DNA of 64,000 nucleotides from Vibrio sp. BS-M-Sm-2 (GCF_041504345.1 NZ_CP167894.1:744001-808000), one strand, 5' to 3'. Counted from the stretch's first letter, positions 42,902 through 52,058 are shown. Notes: generated by a model not told the origin, from the sequence alone. Made by a program: numbers and translations.

Positions 42902-44215
42902 ATGGATGAACCGGGTTGGTATAAGGATGAAATTAGAGTGAGGAAATTACTGACTACACGCTTGCTTTCAGCGCTAAAACTCGTTTCAGCGCTGCGGTTC
43001 GGCGTAGTACTGCTAGTCAGTTCAATACTGTTCGGATGCAGTAACTTTAGAAACCTATCTCATGAAATAAAAGAAATTGATTCTATAACCAATCAATACC
43101 AGCTTATCTTGAACCAACCAGCCACAGACTCAGCCGTAGTTATTGAACAAATCAAAGACATCAATAAAAGCGAAGTGGATGGTTACGACGGAATAATCGC
43201 TAGTGACCGTATCGACTTACAGCTATCGAACAACATCCATTATCTACTTGTCTTTGAAGATAGAAATCAAGACTTAACCCTACAAGCAGACGAAGCATTC
43301 AGTGTCATTAACCTTCGTAACCATCAAGACAAATCCACCATTGAAGTATCCCTGGAAGTTAATGAAAATGAAGTCCCAAGCGCGTTTGTTGATCGCTCAC
43401 TCTCTTCACTGTTAAAAATCGAACTGGATCTTGTCGATATTGGCACTGTCGTGAGCCTAGAAGATCCTCCTTTTGACAGAAAAAACGCCAAGCTCGGGAT
43501 GTGGCAGCCACTAACATTCTTGCTCGAGCATAATGCTGGGGTCTACTTTTTATCAGAGTACGACCCGAACAAAATCCCTGTATTGTTTGTTCATGGCATC
43601 AATGCCACCGCGTTAGACTTTGCTCCGCTGATTGAAAAAATCGACCAATCTAAATATCAAATATGGGTATTTAACTACCCTTCAGGTTTGTCTTTGGCTT
43701 TGAACTCAAAGGGCCTGAATAACCTAATGCACACTGTCGTCACTCAATACAAGATTCAACAATTGCATGTGGTCGCGCACAGTATGGGCGGGCTTATCGC
43801 CACCAACAGTCTCCGTCAGTGCAGCATTGGGCAGTTGTGCGACTTTGTTAGCAGCATTACCACCATATCTTCCCCATTTGGTGGCGTGGCATCAGCCAAG
43901 CAAGGTATTGAATACGCCCCTGTCGTGATGCCTGCTTGGATAGATTTAAACCCAGACGGTAAGTTTATCGCTGATTTGTTTTCTGATAACAATGACAACA
44001 ACACGCCACATTTTCTCGCGTTTGGCTATAACTCGGGCGAGCTGTTCAATACCAAAAGTAATGATGGTGTCATCGACCTTTCGAGCCAATTATCGCGTCC
44101 AGCTCAACTGAATGCTGAACAAATTCTCGGCTACGATGAAGACCATACCAGCATCTTAGACAACAATGACCTGTTTGAAGACCTATCCGACTTTTGGTTG
44201 AGAGCAGAGCAATGA
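42902..44215 (+). CDS. Lipoprotein alpha/beta hydrolase, copy 1
   Basis: A 437-residue lipase/PGAP1-like hydrolase. A signal peptide (FGVVLLVSSILFGC, Cys46) marks a lipoprotein. Residues 120-131 (DRNQDLTLQADE) match the EF-hand spacing DxNxDx6E. The hydrolase core has KIPVLFVHGINATALDF (oxyanion loop), WVFNYPSGLS, the nucleophile VVAHSMGG (Ser294), SNDGVIDLSSQL (Asp) and DEDHTSIL (His). A GTG at 42938 preceded by AAGGA is an alternative, shorter start. A diverged paralogue is at 47595. The shared block GMWQPL.F and SSPFGGVASAKQGIEYAPVVMPAW confirms common descent. Substrate unknown. Confidence 0.88.
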   Translation: MDEPGWYKDEIRVRKLLTTRLLSALKLVSALRFGVVLLVSSILFGCSNFRNLSHEIKEIDSITNQYQLILNQPATDSAVVIEQIKDINKSEVDGYDGIIASDRIDLQLSNNIHYLLVFEDRNQDLTLQADEAFSVINLRNHQDKSTIEVSLEVNENEVPSAFVDRSLSSLLKIELDLVDIGTVVSLEDPPFDRKNAKLGMWQPLTFLLEHNAGVYFLSEYDPNKIPVLFVHGINATALDFAPLIEKIDQSKYQIWVFNYPSGLSLALNSKGLNNLMHTVVTQYKIQQLHVVAHSMGGLIATNSLRQCSIGQLCDFVSSITTISSPFGGVASAKQGIEYAPVVMPAWIDLNPDGKFIADLFSDNNDNNTPHFLAFGYNSGELFNTKSNDGVIDLSSQLSRPAQLNAEQILGYDEDHTSILDNNDLFEDLSDFWLRAEQ

Positions 44216-44341
44216 CCCTTCCCTATACATAACCCGACAAACCAGTTGGCGTGAATGGTATGAACATTGGCGGTATTTGCACTGCAAGCCAACACACCAA
44301 TCTTTATTCTACTCCCATAAATAAGCACACGGAGCGAAGCT

Positions 44342-44361
44342 AAACCTAGCGAGCTAGGTTT
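44342..44361 (+). repeat. Hairpin downstream of hydrolase copy 1
   Basis: AAACCTAG-CGAG-CTAGGTTT, perfect 8-bp arms, about 126 nt past the hydrolase stop and 40 bp before the amidase start. No T tract. Confidence 0.5.
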
Positions 44362-44401
44362 CAAAACAAGGATAGTGACTTTCTAACTTGGGATAGAAAC
44401 G

Positions 44402-45031
44402 ATGACTATCAATGAATTAAAACGCAGAGATTTTTTCAAAGTTATGGGGAAAGGTGCAGTTTCAGCTGCGGCTATCTCTCTGCCTACCTTAGCGAATGCA
44501 ACGCCAACTTCGCCAACAAATTTACTTTCAGATCACCAAACCATTGACTCGCCGCTGGATGCGACCGAGATGGCGAATCTGATAAGAGACAAAAAAGCCT
44601 CGCCAAAAGAATTCGTACAAGAAGCAATCTATAAAATTCGCCAGACAAACGATCAGGTTAATGCCGTTGTTTCTGAGTGCTTTGAGTTAGCACTAGAGCG
44701 TGCCAACTCATTTAACCCGAACTCACCTTTTGCCGGCGTGCCTTTCTTAGCGAAAGACTGCGTTGATGTTGTCGGTCTTGAATGCACCATGGGATCAAAA
44801 CTAAACCAAGGTAGAAAGCCCGATACTACTTCTTGGTTTATTCGTGCAACACAGAATGCTGGGCTCAACACTATTGGCATGACGAACATCCCTGAGATGA
44901 TGACATTAGGCTGCACGCAAAATCCACTTTATGGCGCGACGCGTAATCCGTGGGCTCTAAGCCGAGGTGTTCACTCATCAACTAGAACACGCCAAGCCTT
45001 GGGCAAACAGAAAAGCCCCGATTGCGCTTAA
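44402..45031 (+). pseudogene. Amidase signature enzyme, truncated
   Basis: The N-terminal 190 residues match an exported amidase: a Tat signal (RRDFFKVMGKGAVSAAAISLP) and the amidase-signature region with FAGVPFLAKDCVDV (catalytic Lys), TMGSK, TNIPEMMTLGCTQNPLYGATRNPWALSR. The conserved GGSSGG serine loop should come next. Instead the sequence becomes GVHSSTRTRQALG and stops at 45031. About 300 residues are missing against the usual 480-550, so the Ser-cisSer-Lys triad is incomplete and the product should be inactive. Another frame beyond the break (44967-45083) is open but I cannot identify it. It looks like a deletion scar. Confidence 0.85.
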
Positions 45032-45066
45032 AAAAGCGATTCACTCTCAAACGCTAATCATGCTCG

Positions 45067-45151
45067 AAAGCTATTCGATTTAGGAAACTATTCGTTTTAG
45101 AAAGCTTTTCTTTTTGAAAAGCAGTTCAATTTAGAAAGTTATTCAAGTCCG
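45067..45151. repeat. Degenerate 17-bp tandem repeat, five units
   Basis: Five consecutive 17-bp units starting at 45067, 45084, 45101, 45118 and 45135, with approximate consensus AAAGCTATTCGATTTAG. Units 1, 2 and 4 are closest; units 3 and 5 are more diverged. It ends 9 bp before the DUF2860 ATG, so it occupies the leader or promoter. Confidence 0.8.
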
Positions 45152-45160
45152 AGTCTATTG

Positions 45161-46159
45161 ATGAAACATATTATTTCCCTTTTTCTGGCAAGCCTGACGC
45201 TTGCGCCTTACTCATACGCAGCTCTAGCACCAAGCGAAGGTTTTAGTGGCAACATGACCTTCCTAACAGGCTTCACCGCAAACTCAAGCAACCTCGATGT
45301 AGGGCAAAGCAATCATCAATCTCAAGCCGATTTAATGTCGTCAGGTAACACGGAAGCAGAGGGAATGGTCGCTGTTTTGGGTTCAATGCAATACACCTTT
45401 GGCGCTTTGAATCACAAACAGTTTTTCTTAGGTACCTCAAGAGACGACATCATCACAGGTACGTTAGCATTTGAAATTGGATATAGGCAGCAAGTGGAAA
45501 ACGGCATGGTGGTCGATTTTTCTATCTTACCAACTCTGATATCAGGCGAAGTATGGGATGACCCTTATGCTGTTGACTCGAATAGAAAAGAAACCGACCT
45601 CACTGGCACTGTGGTTCGAATGCAGCTTTCAAGAATAATGGGTTCGAACTTTAATCTCGATGTCGCTTCTGGTGAGTCAGACGTTAAGAAAGAAAACACC
45701 GGTCTAAAAGGACTTAGGTTAACTGACGAAGAACGCGCACTGATGACTCGAGAACGAAAGTACTTTTATCTCAAGTCTGGTTACCAGTACTTCTTGAAAG
45801 ATGGGTCAGGTATTCTCACACCTTCGATGAATGTTTTCTCTTCAGATTCTGAGGGTGATGCACTATCGTTCTTAAGCCTTGGCGCGGAAATCAACCTAGC
45901 GAAAAGATACGGAAATCATGGTCTTGCTTTAACACTCAATGCTGCAAAACGCAGCTATGATAAAGAAAACCCAATCTTTAATAAGACACGTGAAGACAAA
46001 GACTTTGGAGCCTTCGTTGCTTATGAATACGCCAATATCTTTGATGCAAAAAACTGGTCTCTAGTATCACTGCTCGGCGCGAAGACAACGAATTCAAACA
46101 TTGAATATTACCAATCATCGCAATATGTGGTTTCAGTAGGTGTTGATTACAAATTCTAA
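45161..46159 (+). CDS. DUF2860-type outer-membrane beta-barrel, copy 1
   Basis: A 332-residue exported protein. A signal peptide (IISLFLASLTLAPYSYAA) is followed by alternating hydrophobic/polar strands and a C-terminal aromatic residue (VSVGVDYKF), the hallmark of an outer-membrane barrel. Family landmarks shared with copy 2 at 48923 are FSG.....GF...SNLD, FLGTSRDDIITGTLAFEIGY, EVWDDPY, ENPIFNKTRED and TTNSNIEYYQSS. DUF2860 has no assigned function. ATG 45161 was chosen over the TTG one codon earlier. It follows the broken amidase and a 17-bp repeat and precedes an AraC regulator. Confidence 0.85.
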   Translation: MKHIISLFLASLTLAPYSYAALAPSEGFSGNMTFLTGFTANSSNLDVGQSNHQSQADLMSSGNTEAEGMVAVLGSMQYTFGALNHKQFFLGTSRDDIITGTLAFEIGYRQQVENGMVVDFSILPTLISGEVWDDPYAVDSNRKETDLTGTVVRMQLSRIMGSNFNLDVASGESDVKKENTGLKGLRLTDEERALMTRERKYFYLKSGYQYFLKDGSGILTPSMNVFSSDSEGDALSFLSLGAEINLAKRYGNHGLALTLNAAKRSYDKENPIFNKTREDKDFGAFVAYEYANIFDAKNWSLVSLLGAKTTNSNIEYYQSSQYVVSVGVDYKF

Positions 46160-46263
46160 GATTGAATTGAAGTTTTCATTGCTTGTAACCCATAAACAAA
46201 TCCTTTAATTTGGGCATATTACCGAGAAGAACATTCTTCAATCGCCAGCAATAACAGGGAGTT

Positions 46264-47283
46264 ATGGTGGAAAGTTTTAGTACTCAATTGCCCATATTTT
46301 GGTTTAAAACTTTAGATTCTGCTATTCAGGCTAGAATTGGAGACAGCAGCGATATCTGGTCGGGAGCGGAGGTCTATAAACAACTTTGCTCCGCCGAATC
46401 GATCTCGGCTTATCAGCTTCAAACCGCCATCAACAATATCTACCAACGTTTTGATCATGAGCTGATCGACTTATTTGATGAGTCCGCTTGCTATTTCGAT
46501 GAGCTTGAAATGGGCGCTCCGGTAATGGCCATGCTCACCGCGCCAAACCTCGCCAGCTTTTGCCAACTTCTGAGTCGATACTCCATTCATATACATCCGC
46601 TACTAAAAATATTCAGTCGTGAAACAGAGAGTGGAGAAGTCGAGCTTTGGGGAGTGACACCCGAGTACATTGACGAAACGACACTGATGACACACATCAG
46701 TTTAGGGCTCTATTTCAGTATTATGATCAAGCTCGTTCGCAAATACCTTAATGCGCCGAATCAAAAGCTCGCCATTCACATCCACAAGAACACCATCGGT
46801 GATGAGTTCTTGAGCATCTATGAGCGTGTCTTTAATGTTGAAATGAAGGAAGGCTTCCCCGCCCGCTATCTCCTTTTCCCTAACAATCTTGTCCAGGCTA
46901 AACCTCGTCAATTCCAAGCTGACTTTCATGCAGAGTTAGTACGAATCGCCGACCAACAGATGGAAAAAACGTTAAAAACCAACTTAATCTACAAAGTGAA
47001 TGAAACGTTCAAAGTGCTCGCGGTGAAAGACACCAACCTAGATAGCGTGGCAAATAATCTTCACATCAGCCCTCGAACCCTGAATCGCAAACTTAAACAA
47101 CAAGGTGTGAGTTTTCGTCGTTTGTTCGATAAATACCGCCTCGAACTGAGCATGACGTTACTGAATCAAAACGACGGCAATATTACCTATGTGGCTCACG
47201 AGCTTGGCTTCTCAGACTCAAGCGCATTCAGCCGAGCATTCAAAAATTGGACTGGGCACTCTCCTACCGAACTAAGATCGTAA
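46264..47283 (+). CDS. AraC family transcriptional regulator (large N-terminal domain type)
   Basis: A 339-residue regulator. The N-terminal 220 residues are the arabinose-binding-like domain found in OruR/ArgR/VirF-like AraC proteins (SAESISAYQLQTAINNIYQRFDHELIDLFDESACYFDELEMGAPVMAMLTAPNLASFCQLLSRY). The C-terminus has both helix-turn-helices (DTNLDSVANNLHISPRTLNRKLKQQGVSFRRLFDKYRLELSMTLLN and GNITYVAHELGFSDSSAFSRAFKNWTGHSPTELR). GGGAG precedes the ATG. It is just downstream of the DUF2860 gene and is probably the local activator. Confidence 0.9.
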   Translation: MVESFSTQLPIFWFKTLDSAIQARIGDSSDIWSGAEVYKQLCSAESISAYQLQTAINNIYQRFDHELIDLFDESACYFDELEMGAPVMAMLTAPNLASFCQLLSRYSIHIHPLLKIFSRETESGEVELWGVTPEYIDETTLMTHISLGLYFSIMIKLVRKYLNAPNQKLAIHIHKNTIGDEFLSIYERVFNVEMKEGFPARYLLFPNNLVQAKPRQFQADFHAELVRIADQQMEKTLKTNLIYKVNETFKVLAVKDTNLDSVANNLHISPRTLNRKLKQQGVSFRRLFDKYRLELSMTLLNQNDGNITYVAHELGFSDSSAFSRAFKNWTGHSPTELRS

Positions 47284-47594
47284 CAACAGCTCTCCCAACC
47301 AATACTATATAACTAAGCATCAAATGGTTCTTGATATAGAAGCCAATCAACCTAAGCCTGAATCGTCGGCAGCATCATTAAAGCGCATCGAGCTAACCCA
47401 CTTTCGACTTATTCAAATGAGAAAAGGGACCGGTATTTCTACCCGTCCCTTTTTCTTTTCGCTTAACTTCGGATCCTATGAAAGCTACAAAGATAAGTAC
47501 GGCTTAGTGAACAAACTTCAGTTTTTAATGCTAAATGAGACTGACAACTTAAAGCGCAATGTTTATGAGATATGTAAGGGTATCCGATACTTTC
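47284..47594. other. Convergent spacer
   Basis: Between the AraC stop and the end of hydrolase copy 2. Holds the terminator at 47422. An open frame at 47324-47854 overlaps the hydrolase on the other strand and is not called. Confidence 0.5.
47422..47454 (+). terminator. Terminator of the AraC gene
   Basis: AAAAGGGAC and GTCCCTTTT with an inner imperfect extension, followed by CTTTTC. It starts about 138 nt past the stop. Confidence 0.75.
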
Positions 47595-48836
47595 CTAGCG
47601 AGTCACCTCAACTGCCTCCCAGAAAGTTCGGATTTTACCTTGTACATCGCTACTGGACAGCACATCTATGTGGTTTTCATTCACACCGTAAAGTGAGTGG
47701 GCTTGGTTTACCGCTTCTAGGCGTAATTGGCTACTTAACAATATGGTGCCATCACTGCTCTCACCTCGTGTTGACGGGGACTTTTGATAAGCAAAGACTA
47801 ATAGATGCGGCGGAATACTTTGTTGTGCCGGAGAAGAGAATAAGTTTTGAATAGCCTTTCCGCTAGGGGATAAATCTCGCCAAGACGGCATAACAACGGG
47901 GGAATACTTAACCCCAGCTGCAGCAGACGAGACTCCGTTGAAAGGGGAGGCAATTGAAGTAAATGAATTCACAAGATCACACCTGTTACTGCTACTGCAT
48001 ATATCAAGGTATCTTTTTACTATGACTCCTCCCATACTATGGGCCACTATATGGATAGGCGGGTAGTCGTGGTTTTTATGTAGTTGTCGCATGATGCCCG
48101 CGATGGAATGAGCAAGCAGTGTATGCGACAACGCGGAAGGATAGTTGATTACCCATGCCTGATACTTCTCTTTGTCGAGTGCAGAAATCATCTGTTCAAA
48201 ATCACGTCCACTCCCTCCCATACCATGAATATAGAGAACGGGGATTTTGTCTTCTTGGTATGGTTCAAGGAAGAAGAGTCCGACATAGTCATTTTCAACA
48301 AAACTTAATGGTTGCCACATTCCCATTTCTTTTGCTTGGTCAGAAAACGCAGGGTCCCCCCACTCAACTATTCGACCTATACGTTCAGGTTTAACATCAA
48401 ACTCTAAAAATGGAGTAACCAGTAAACCGTCGAGTTCAGAAATGCCCTCTGGAATGAGGTATTGTTCACCGACTATAAATCGATCGTCAGAGCCGATTGA
48501 TTTCATGAATAAAAAGGTAGGTTCATTGCTTTGATACATGAAATCTAAGTTATGGTCTTCGAAGATAACCACATACTGTGTGAGATTGAAAAAAGAGGGG
48601 AAGCGAGCTTTACTATCACTAATGATTGAATGACCAGTAAGAATCCCGCTCTTTTCTAGAGTTGCTAATTGCAGTACCAAGTAGCGTTTTTCTTCTATCG
48701 AATTAGGTGTGGAAATCGTAAATTCCTGATACAGACTGTCTGTTTTCTTGATATCTGACATTAAGTTGAACAGTGAGCTGCAACCACTCAACAATACGAG
48801 AATACTAAGTCCAACCATGAAGTGACGAATTAGCAT
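47595..48836 (-). CDS. Lipoprotein alpha/beta hydrolase, copy 2
   Basis: A 413-residue paralogue of the protein at 42902. From ATG 48836 (AAGGAG upstream) it has signal and lipobox HFMVGLSILVLLSGC (Cys19). The DHNLDFMYQSNE loop matches the EF-hand spacing, followed by GMWQPLSF, KIPVLYIHGMGGSGRDF, WVINYPSALS, VVAHSMGG (nucleophile Ser), ASPFNGVSSAAAGVKYSPVVMPSWRDL and a late ENHIDVL His. Alignment by eye to copy 1 is continuous, with clear divergence. It follows the DUF2860 copy 2 gene by 86 bp, so the two form one operon, whereas copy 1 has the opposite gene order. Confidence 0.88.
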   Translation of the reverse strand: MLIRHFMVGLSILVLLSGCSSLFNLMSDIKKTDSLYQEFTISTPNSIEEKRYLVLQLATLEKSGILTGHSIISDSKARFPSFFNLTQYVVIFEDHNLDFMYQSNEPTFLFMKSIGSDDRFIVGEQYLIPEGISELDGLLVTPFLEFDVKPERIGRIVEWGDPAFSDQAKEMGMWQPLSFVENDYVGLFFLEPYQEDKIPVLYIHGMGGSGRDFEQMISALDKEKYQAWVINYPSALSHTLLAHSIAGIMRQLHKNHDYPPIHIVAHSMGGVIVKRYLDICSSSNRCDLVNSFTSIASPFNGVSSAAAGVKYSPVVMPSWRDLSPSGKAIQNLFSSPAQQSIPPHLLVFAYQKSPSTRGESSDGTILLSSQLRLEAVNQAHSLYGVNENHIDVLSSSDVQGKIRTFWEAVEVTR

Positions 48837-48922
48837 GTAACTCCTTACTAAGAGGTATGATTCTTCGTTTAGAGGATTACTTTCCGGGTCCATTAGTGGG
48901 ATGGACCCGACATAAAGAAGTA

Positions 48923-49876
48923 TTAGAACTTATAGTTCATGCCAATCGACATCAGCAAGCTATCGCTACTATAGAAGTCGATGTTTGAATCATTGATAGT
49001 ACCGCCAACAAATGAGATGACACTCCAGTTATCCCAACCTGGGATATTGTTATACTCATAAGCGAGAAATAGTCGATACACATCATCGCTTCGTGTCTTA
49101 GAGAAGATCGGATTTTCTGCCGAAAAGTCTCGCAGTGTATAGCTTCCTGTGAGCGCTAGCTGATAGTTGCTTGTTAGGTAGAAATAACTTAGTTCCCCCT
49201 TATAGGCATTAAACGATGCAGCGCTACCATCAGCGTTATGGTCAGTGTAGCTAAAAGCTGTAATGTAGCCTGAGTTGGTGTTAAGCATTGTGCGGTACTG
49301 ACCTTTTATGTAATAGGTTTCACTATCTCGTAATAATTCCGCGTGATTAATACCTTCATTGTCAATCTCAGCAGTCGCATATGCCATGTCAAATGACACT
49401 CCGCTGTTCCACAGATTCGAGAGTTTCAATCGATATGCGTTGCCTTGACGATCGGTTGTTTCTCTTTCTTGTCCAGTTAGATATGGGTTTGCCCACACTT
49501 CATCGGCGACAACGGTAGGAAGATAGCCGATGTCGAGTCTGGTGCCATTGTGGTAGTCATATTGATAACCAAGTTCAAATGCAAGTGTTCCAACGGCCAA
49601 GTCATCACGCGAAGTACCTAGGTAGACTCGTTGGTTGTAGTTTTCGTTTAGCGCGTAGTAAAGGCTACCTAGGGGCGCAACAAAATTCTGATTAGAACTA
49701 TCGCCTTTACCTAGGTGATTTATTTGCGCCGAACTATTGGTATCTAAGTTAGAGTTAGTTCTGCTAAAGCCAGAGTTCAAAGACACCTCACCAGAGAAGC
49801 GTGAAGTATCAAACGCAGTAGCTGAAGCGATAGAAACTGGTAGTAGAGCGAATGCAGAGAGTACTGTTTTGTTCAT
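48923..49876 (-). CDS. DUF2860-type outer-membrane beta-barrel, copy 2
   Basis: A 317-residue exported barrel. A signal peptide (SAFALLPVSIASATA) leads to alternating strands ending SIGMNYKF, with terminal Phe. Shared landmarks with copy 1 are FSGEVSLNSGFSRTNSNLD, YLGTSRDDLAVGTLAFELGY, DEVWANPY, QERETTD, SAENPIFSKTRSDD and INDSNIDFYSSDS. It is the first gene of the operon with hydrolase copy 2. No ligand is known for this family. A porin or receptor for the hydrolase product is an inference from pairing. Confidence 0.85.
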   Translation of the reverse strand: MNKTVLSAFALLPVSIASATAFDTSRFSGEVSLNSGFSRTNSNLDTNSSAQINHLGKGDSSNQNFVAPLGSLYYALNENYNQRVYLGTSRDDLAVGTLAFELGYQYDYHNGTRLDIGYLPTVVADEVWANPYLTGQERETTDRQGNAYRLKLSNLWNSGVSFDMAYATAEIDNEGINHAELLRDSETYYIKGQYRTMLNTNSGYITAFSYTDHNADGSAASFNAYKGELSYFYLTSNYQLALTGSYTLRDFSAENPIFSKTRSDDVYRLFLAYEYNNIPGWDNWSVISFVGGTINDSNIDFYSSDSLLMSIGMNYKF

Positions 49877-50005
49877 TGGTTGTTCTCATCAACGTAAGTT
49901 AAGCCTTTCCATTTGCAACAAATCCTTAATTTGGTGAGAAGCTTATATCGAATCATTCACCCTTAATATGAATTAGAGAAATGCATTTTTGCCATATCTG
50001 ATTCA

Positions 50006-50935
50006 CTACTGGGGGAGCTCCAAGCTATTAAAGTAACTTTGGATGATTTGGTGAAGATGTTGGTTAAGCGGATACCCCCGCTTTGACTGCAGATAGCCAC
50101 CGCAAACCTTAATTTTCCGCATCTGTGTAGGTAGCTCTGGCAGTGGGTAACTTGCCAGACGGTCATCAAGCAAGCTCATGTAACGACTCCCGTACATAAT
50201 CGCATCTGACGTGCTTAATTTGTTGGTTAGAACTCGAATGCTGTGGGTAATTAATGACACTCGGGGTTGAAAACCTTTGGCGAGATAAACCTCTTCAACA
50301 GGAGCGCGTTTAGAGTTAATACCGTCAATGATCACTCGCGCAATCGGCAAGTGATGGATCGATGCCCAGTCAGAGGTTTGGTTCAATACTGGATGGTTTT
50401 TACGAGCAATGAGACAAAGCTCGACCTCTTGTAACGTATGGTTATAAATCTCTTGTGGTAGGGGATAACCTTCAAAGTGGATCAAATAGTCAATGCCGCC
50501 GTTCAACACCTCCGCCAGAGAATGCTCTTGCCAGTAAACTAGGCTGAAATTGGCATTTGGAAAATCACGGCGTAGTGTGTCAAAAATTCCCTCCCCGTGT
50601 AGCTCCAAGAAAAAGATATTCATGGCGATTTTAATCTGGCCATTAAACTCTATAGGATCAAAGCTCTGGTAAGACTCTACCACTTTCATTAGTGGTGTGA
50701 ACATTTGATCACTTGCTTCAGCTAACTTCTCGGCAAGCTCTGATGGCTCAACGCCATGTGCTTTGCGGATAAAGAGCTGCTCTCCGAATACATCACGAAG
50801 TTTTGAAAGTCCACGGCTGACGCTTGTTTGTGAGATTCCCAATCTGTCAGCAGCAGCATGCGTGTTACGAGTCTCTACTACAGCTTTTAAAAGCTTTAAT
50901 AAGTTCAAATCGAGATCTTGGAGTTTTTTGTTCAT
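50006..50935 (-). CDS. LysR family regulator, tandem copy A
   Basis: A 309-residue LTTR with the N-terminal helix-turn-helix LDLNLLKLLKAVVETRNTHAAADRLGISQTSVSRGLSKLRDVFGEQLFIRKAHGVEPSELA and an effector domain. It is 7 bp downstream of a paralogous LysR on the same strand. Shared features include FGEQLFIRKAHGVEPSELA and the C-terminal RRG.P..Q.LHQ.IQS.F. Two LTTRs in tandem suggest a recent duplication. Targets are probably the adjacent DUF2860/hydrolase genes or the esterase at 52059. Confidence 0.9.
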   Translation of the reverse strand: MNKKLQDLDLNLLKLLKAVVETRNTHAAADRLGISQTSVSRGLSKLRDVFGEQLFIRKAHGVEPSELAEKLAEASDQMFTPLMKVVESYQSFDPIEFNGQIKIAMNIFFLELHGEGIFDTLRRDFPNANFSLVYWQEHSLAEVLNGGIDYLIHFEGYPLPQEIYNHTLQEVELCLIARKNHPVLNQTSDWASIHHLPIARVIIDGINSKRAPVEEVYLAKGFQPRVSLITHSIRVLTNKLSTSDAIMYGSRYMSLLDDRLASYPLPELPTQMRKIKVCGGYLQSKRGYPLNQHLHQIIQSYFNSLELPQ

Positions 50936-50942
50936 GCTACGC

Positions 50943-51866
50943 TCACTGGGTTAATAAGGTTTCATCAAAAAAGGATTGGATAGTTTGATGGAGATATTGG
51001 CTGAATGGGCTGCCACGCCGTGTTTGTAGATAAGAGCCATTAATGTCGAGAACATTGTGTTGTTGGATATTGGGTGGTAGAGAGTAGCATTCAATCTCAG
51101 GTGTAATTTGTTTTACGAAGCTGCTCGAGTACATGATTGCGTCGCTATTTTTGACCAATTCAACCGCTGTCCTGACACTGTGTGTAGTCAGCAAGAAGTT
51201 TGCTTGGTAGCCCTGTCTTTCATACAAGTGTTCAAGGATTCCTTTTCTTGGGTTAATACCATCGAGATAGAGCCTGACTATTGGCAATGAGTGAATCGCT
51301 CCCCAATCACTACCCTTGGATAGAATTGGGTGGTTCTTTTTAGCCAATATAACATTCTCAATTTTGACCAAGTTTCGGCAGAACACATCTTGAGGCATGG
51401 AGTAAGACTCAAATTGAATTACATAGTCAACGCCACCTTGTAATACATCATAGAGAGAGTCTTTTTGCCATTGAGAAATATTGAAACTTGCGCTAGGTAA
51501 GCTGGTTCGTAAAGCAAGAATTAGACGTGGACCAAAGAACTCGAGCAAAAAAGTATTGATCAATATGCTGATTTTTCCGGCATACTTTTTTGGATCAAAA
51601 GTGGAGTAGTCTTCAACCACCTTTTCGACCGGATGCAGCATTTCTACTGAAGCATCTGCCAACATTACGGCTAGCTCGGAAGGCTCAACGCCGTGAGCTT
51701 TACGAATGAACAGCTGTTCTCCGAAACACTCTTTTAGCTTCATCAAAGCACGACTGACACTAGTTTGTGATATGCCTAGTTTTATCGCTGCTGTGTGAGT
51801 ACTTTGAGTTTCAACTAACGCTCGTAGTATTCGAAGTAAATTAAGATCTAAATCTTTGATGTTAAT
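50943..51866 (-). CDS. LysR family regulator, tandem copy B, apparent ATT start
   Basis: A 307-residue LTTR if translation begins at ATT 51866-51864. The frame from there reads NIKDLDLNLLRILRALVETQSTHTAAIKLGISQTSVSRALMKLKECFGEQLFIRK, aligning from end to end with copy A, where the same position is ATG. AGGGAGAG lies 6 nt upstream, an excellent ribosome site. The first in-frame ATG (51746) is inside the helix-turn-helix recognition region and would lose DNA binding. So either the gene uses a rare AUU start, or one base change has silenced it. It is divergent from the esterase gene. Confidence 0.82.
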   Translation of the reverse strand: MNIKDLDLNLLRILRALVETQSTHTAAIKLGISQTSVSRALMKLKECFGEQLFIRKAHGVEPSELAVMLADASVEMLHPVEKVVEDYSTFDPKKYAGKISILINTFLLEFFGPRLILALRTSLPSASFNISQWQKDSLYDVLQGGVDYVIQFESYSMPQDVFCRNLVKIENVILAKKNHPILSKGSDWGAIHSLPIVRLYLDGINPRKGILEHLYERQGYQANFLLTTHSVRTAVELVKNSDAIMYSSSFVKQITPEIECYSLPPNIQQHNVLDINGSYLQTRRGSPFSQYLHQTIQSFFDETLLTQ

Positions 51867-52058
51867 AGTTAACTCTCCCTATCGTCCTTAGTTTAATCCT
51901 AGCAGGCAACCTGTGGCTGTGAAGTCTTTAAGTTCACTTTATTTGTAGTGGGTTGCAAAAATGAATTTCTCTAATTCATACATATCATCAATCAGTTTGT
52001 TTACCTTAATGCCATCGAAGCAAGGAGTGCTTTTACATCAAACTGTATAGGTGAAAAA

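Noticed and set aside
47324..47854. Open frame of 176 codons
   Set aside because: Its second half lies antisense to hydrolase copy 2 and its first half spans the AraC terminator; the product resembles no protein.
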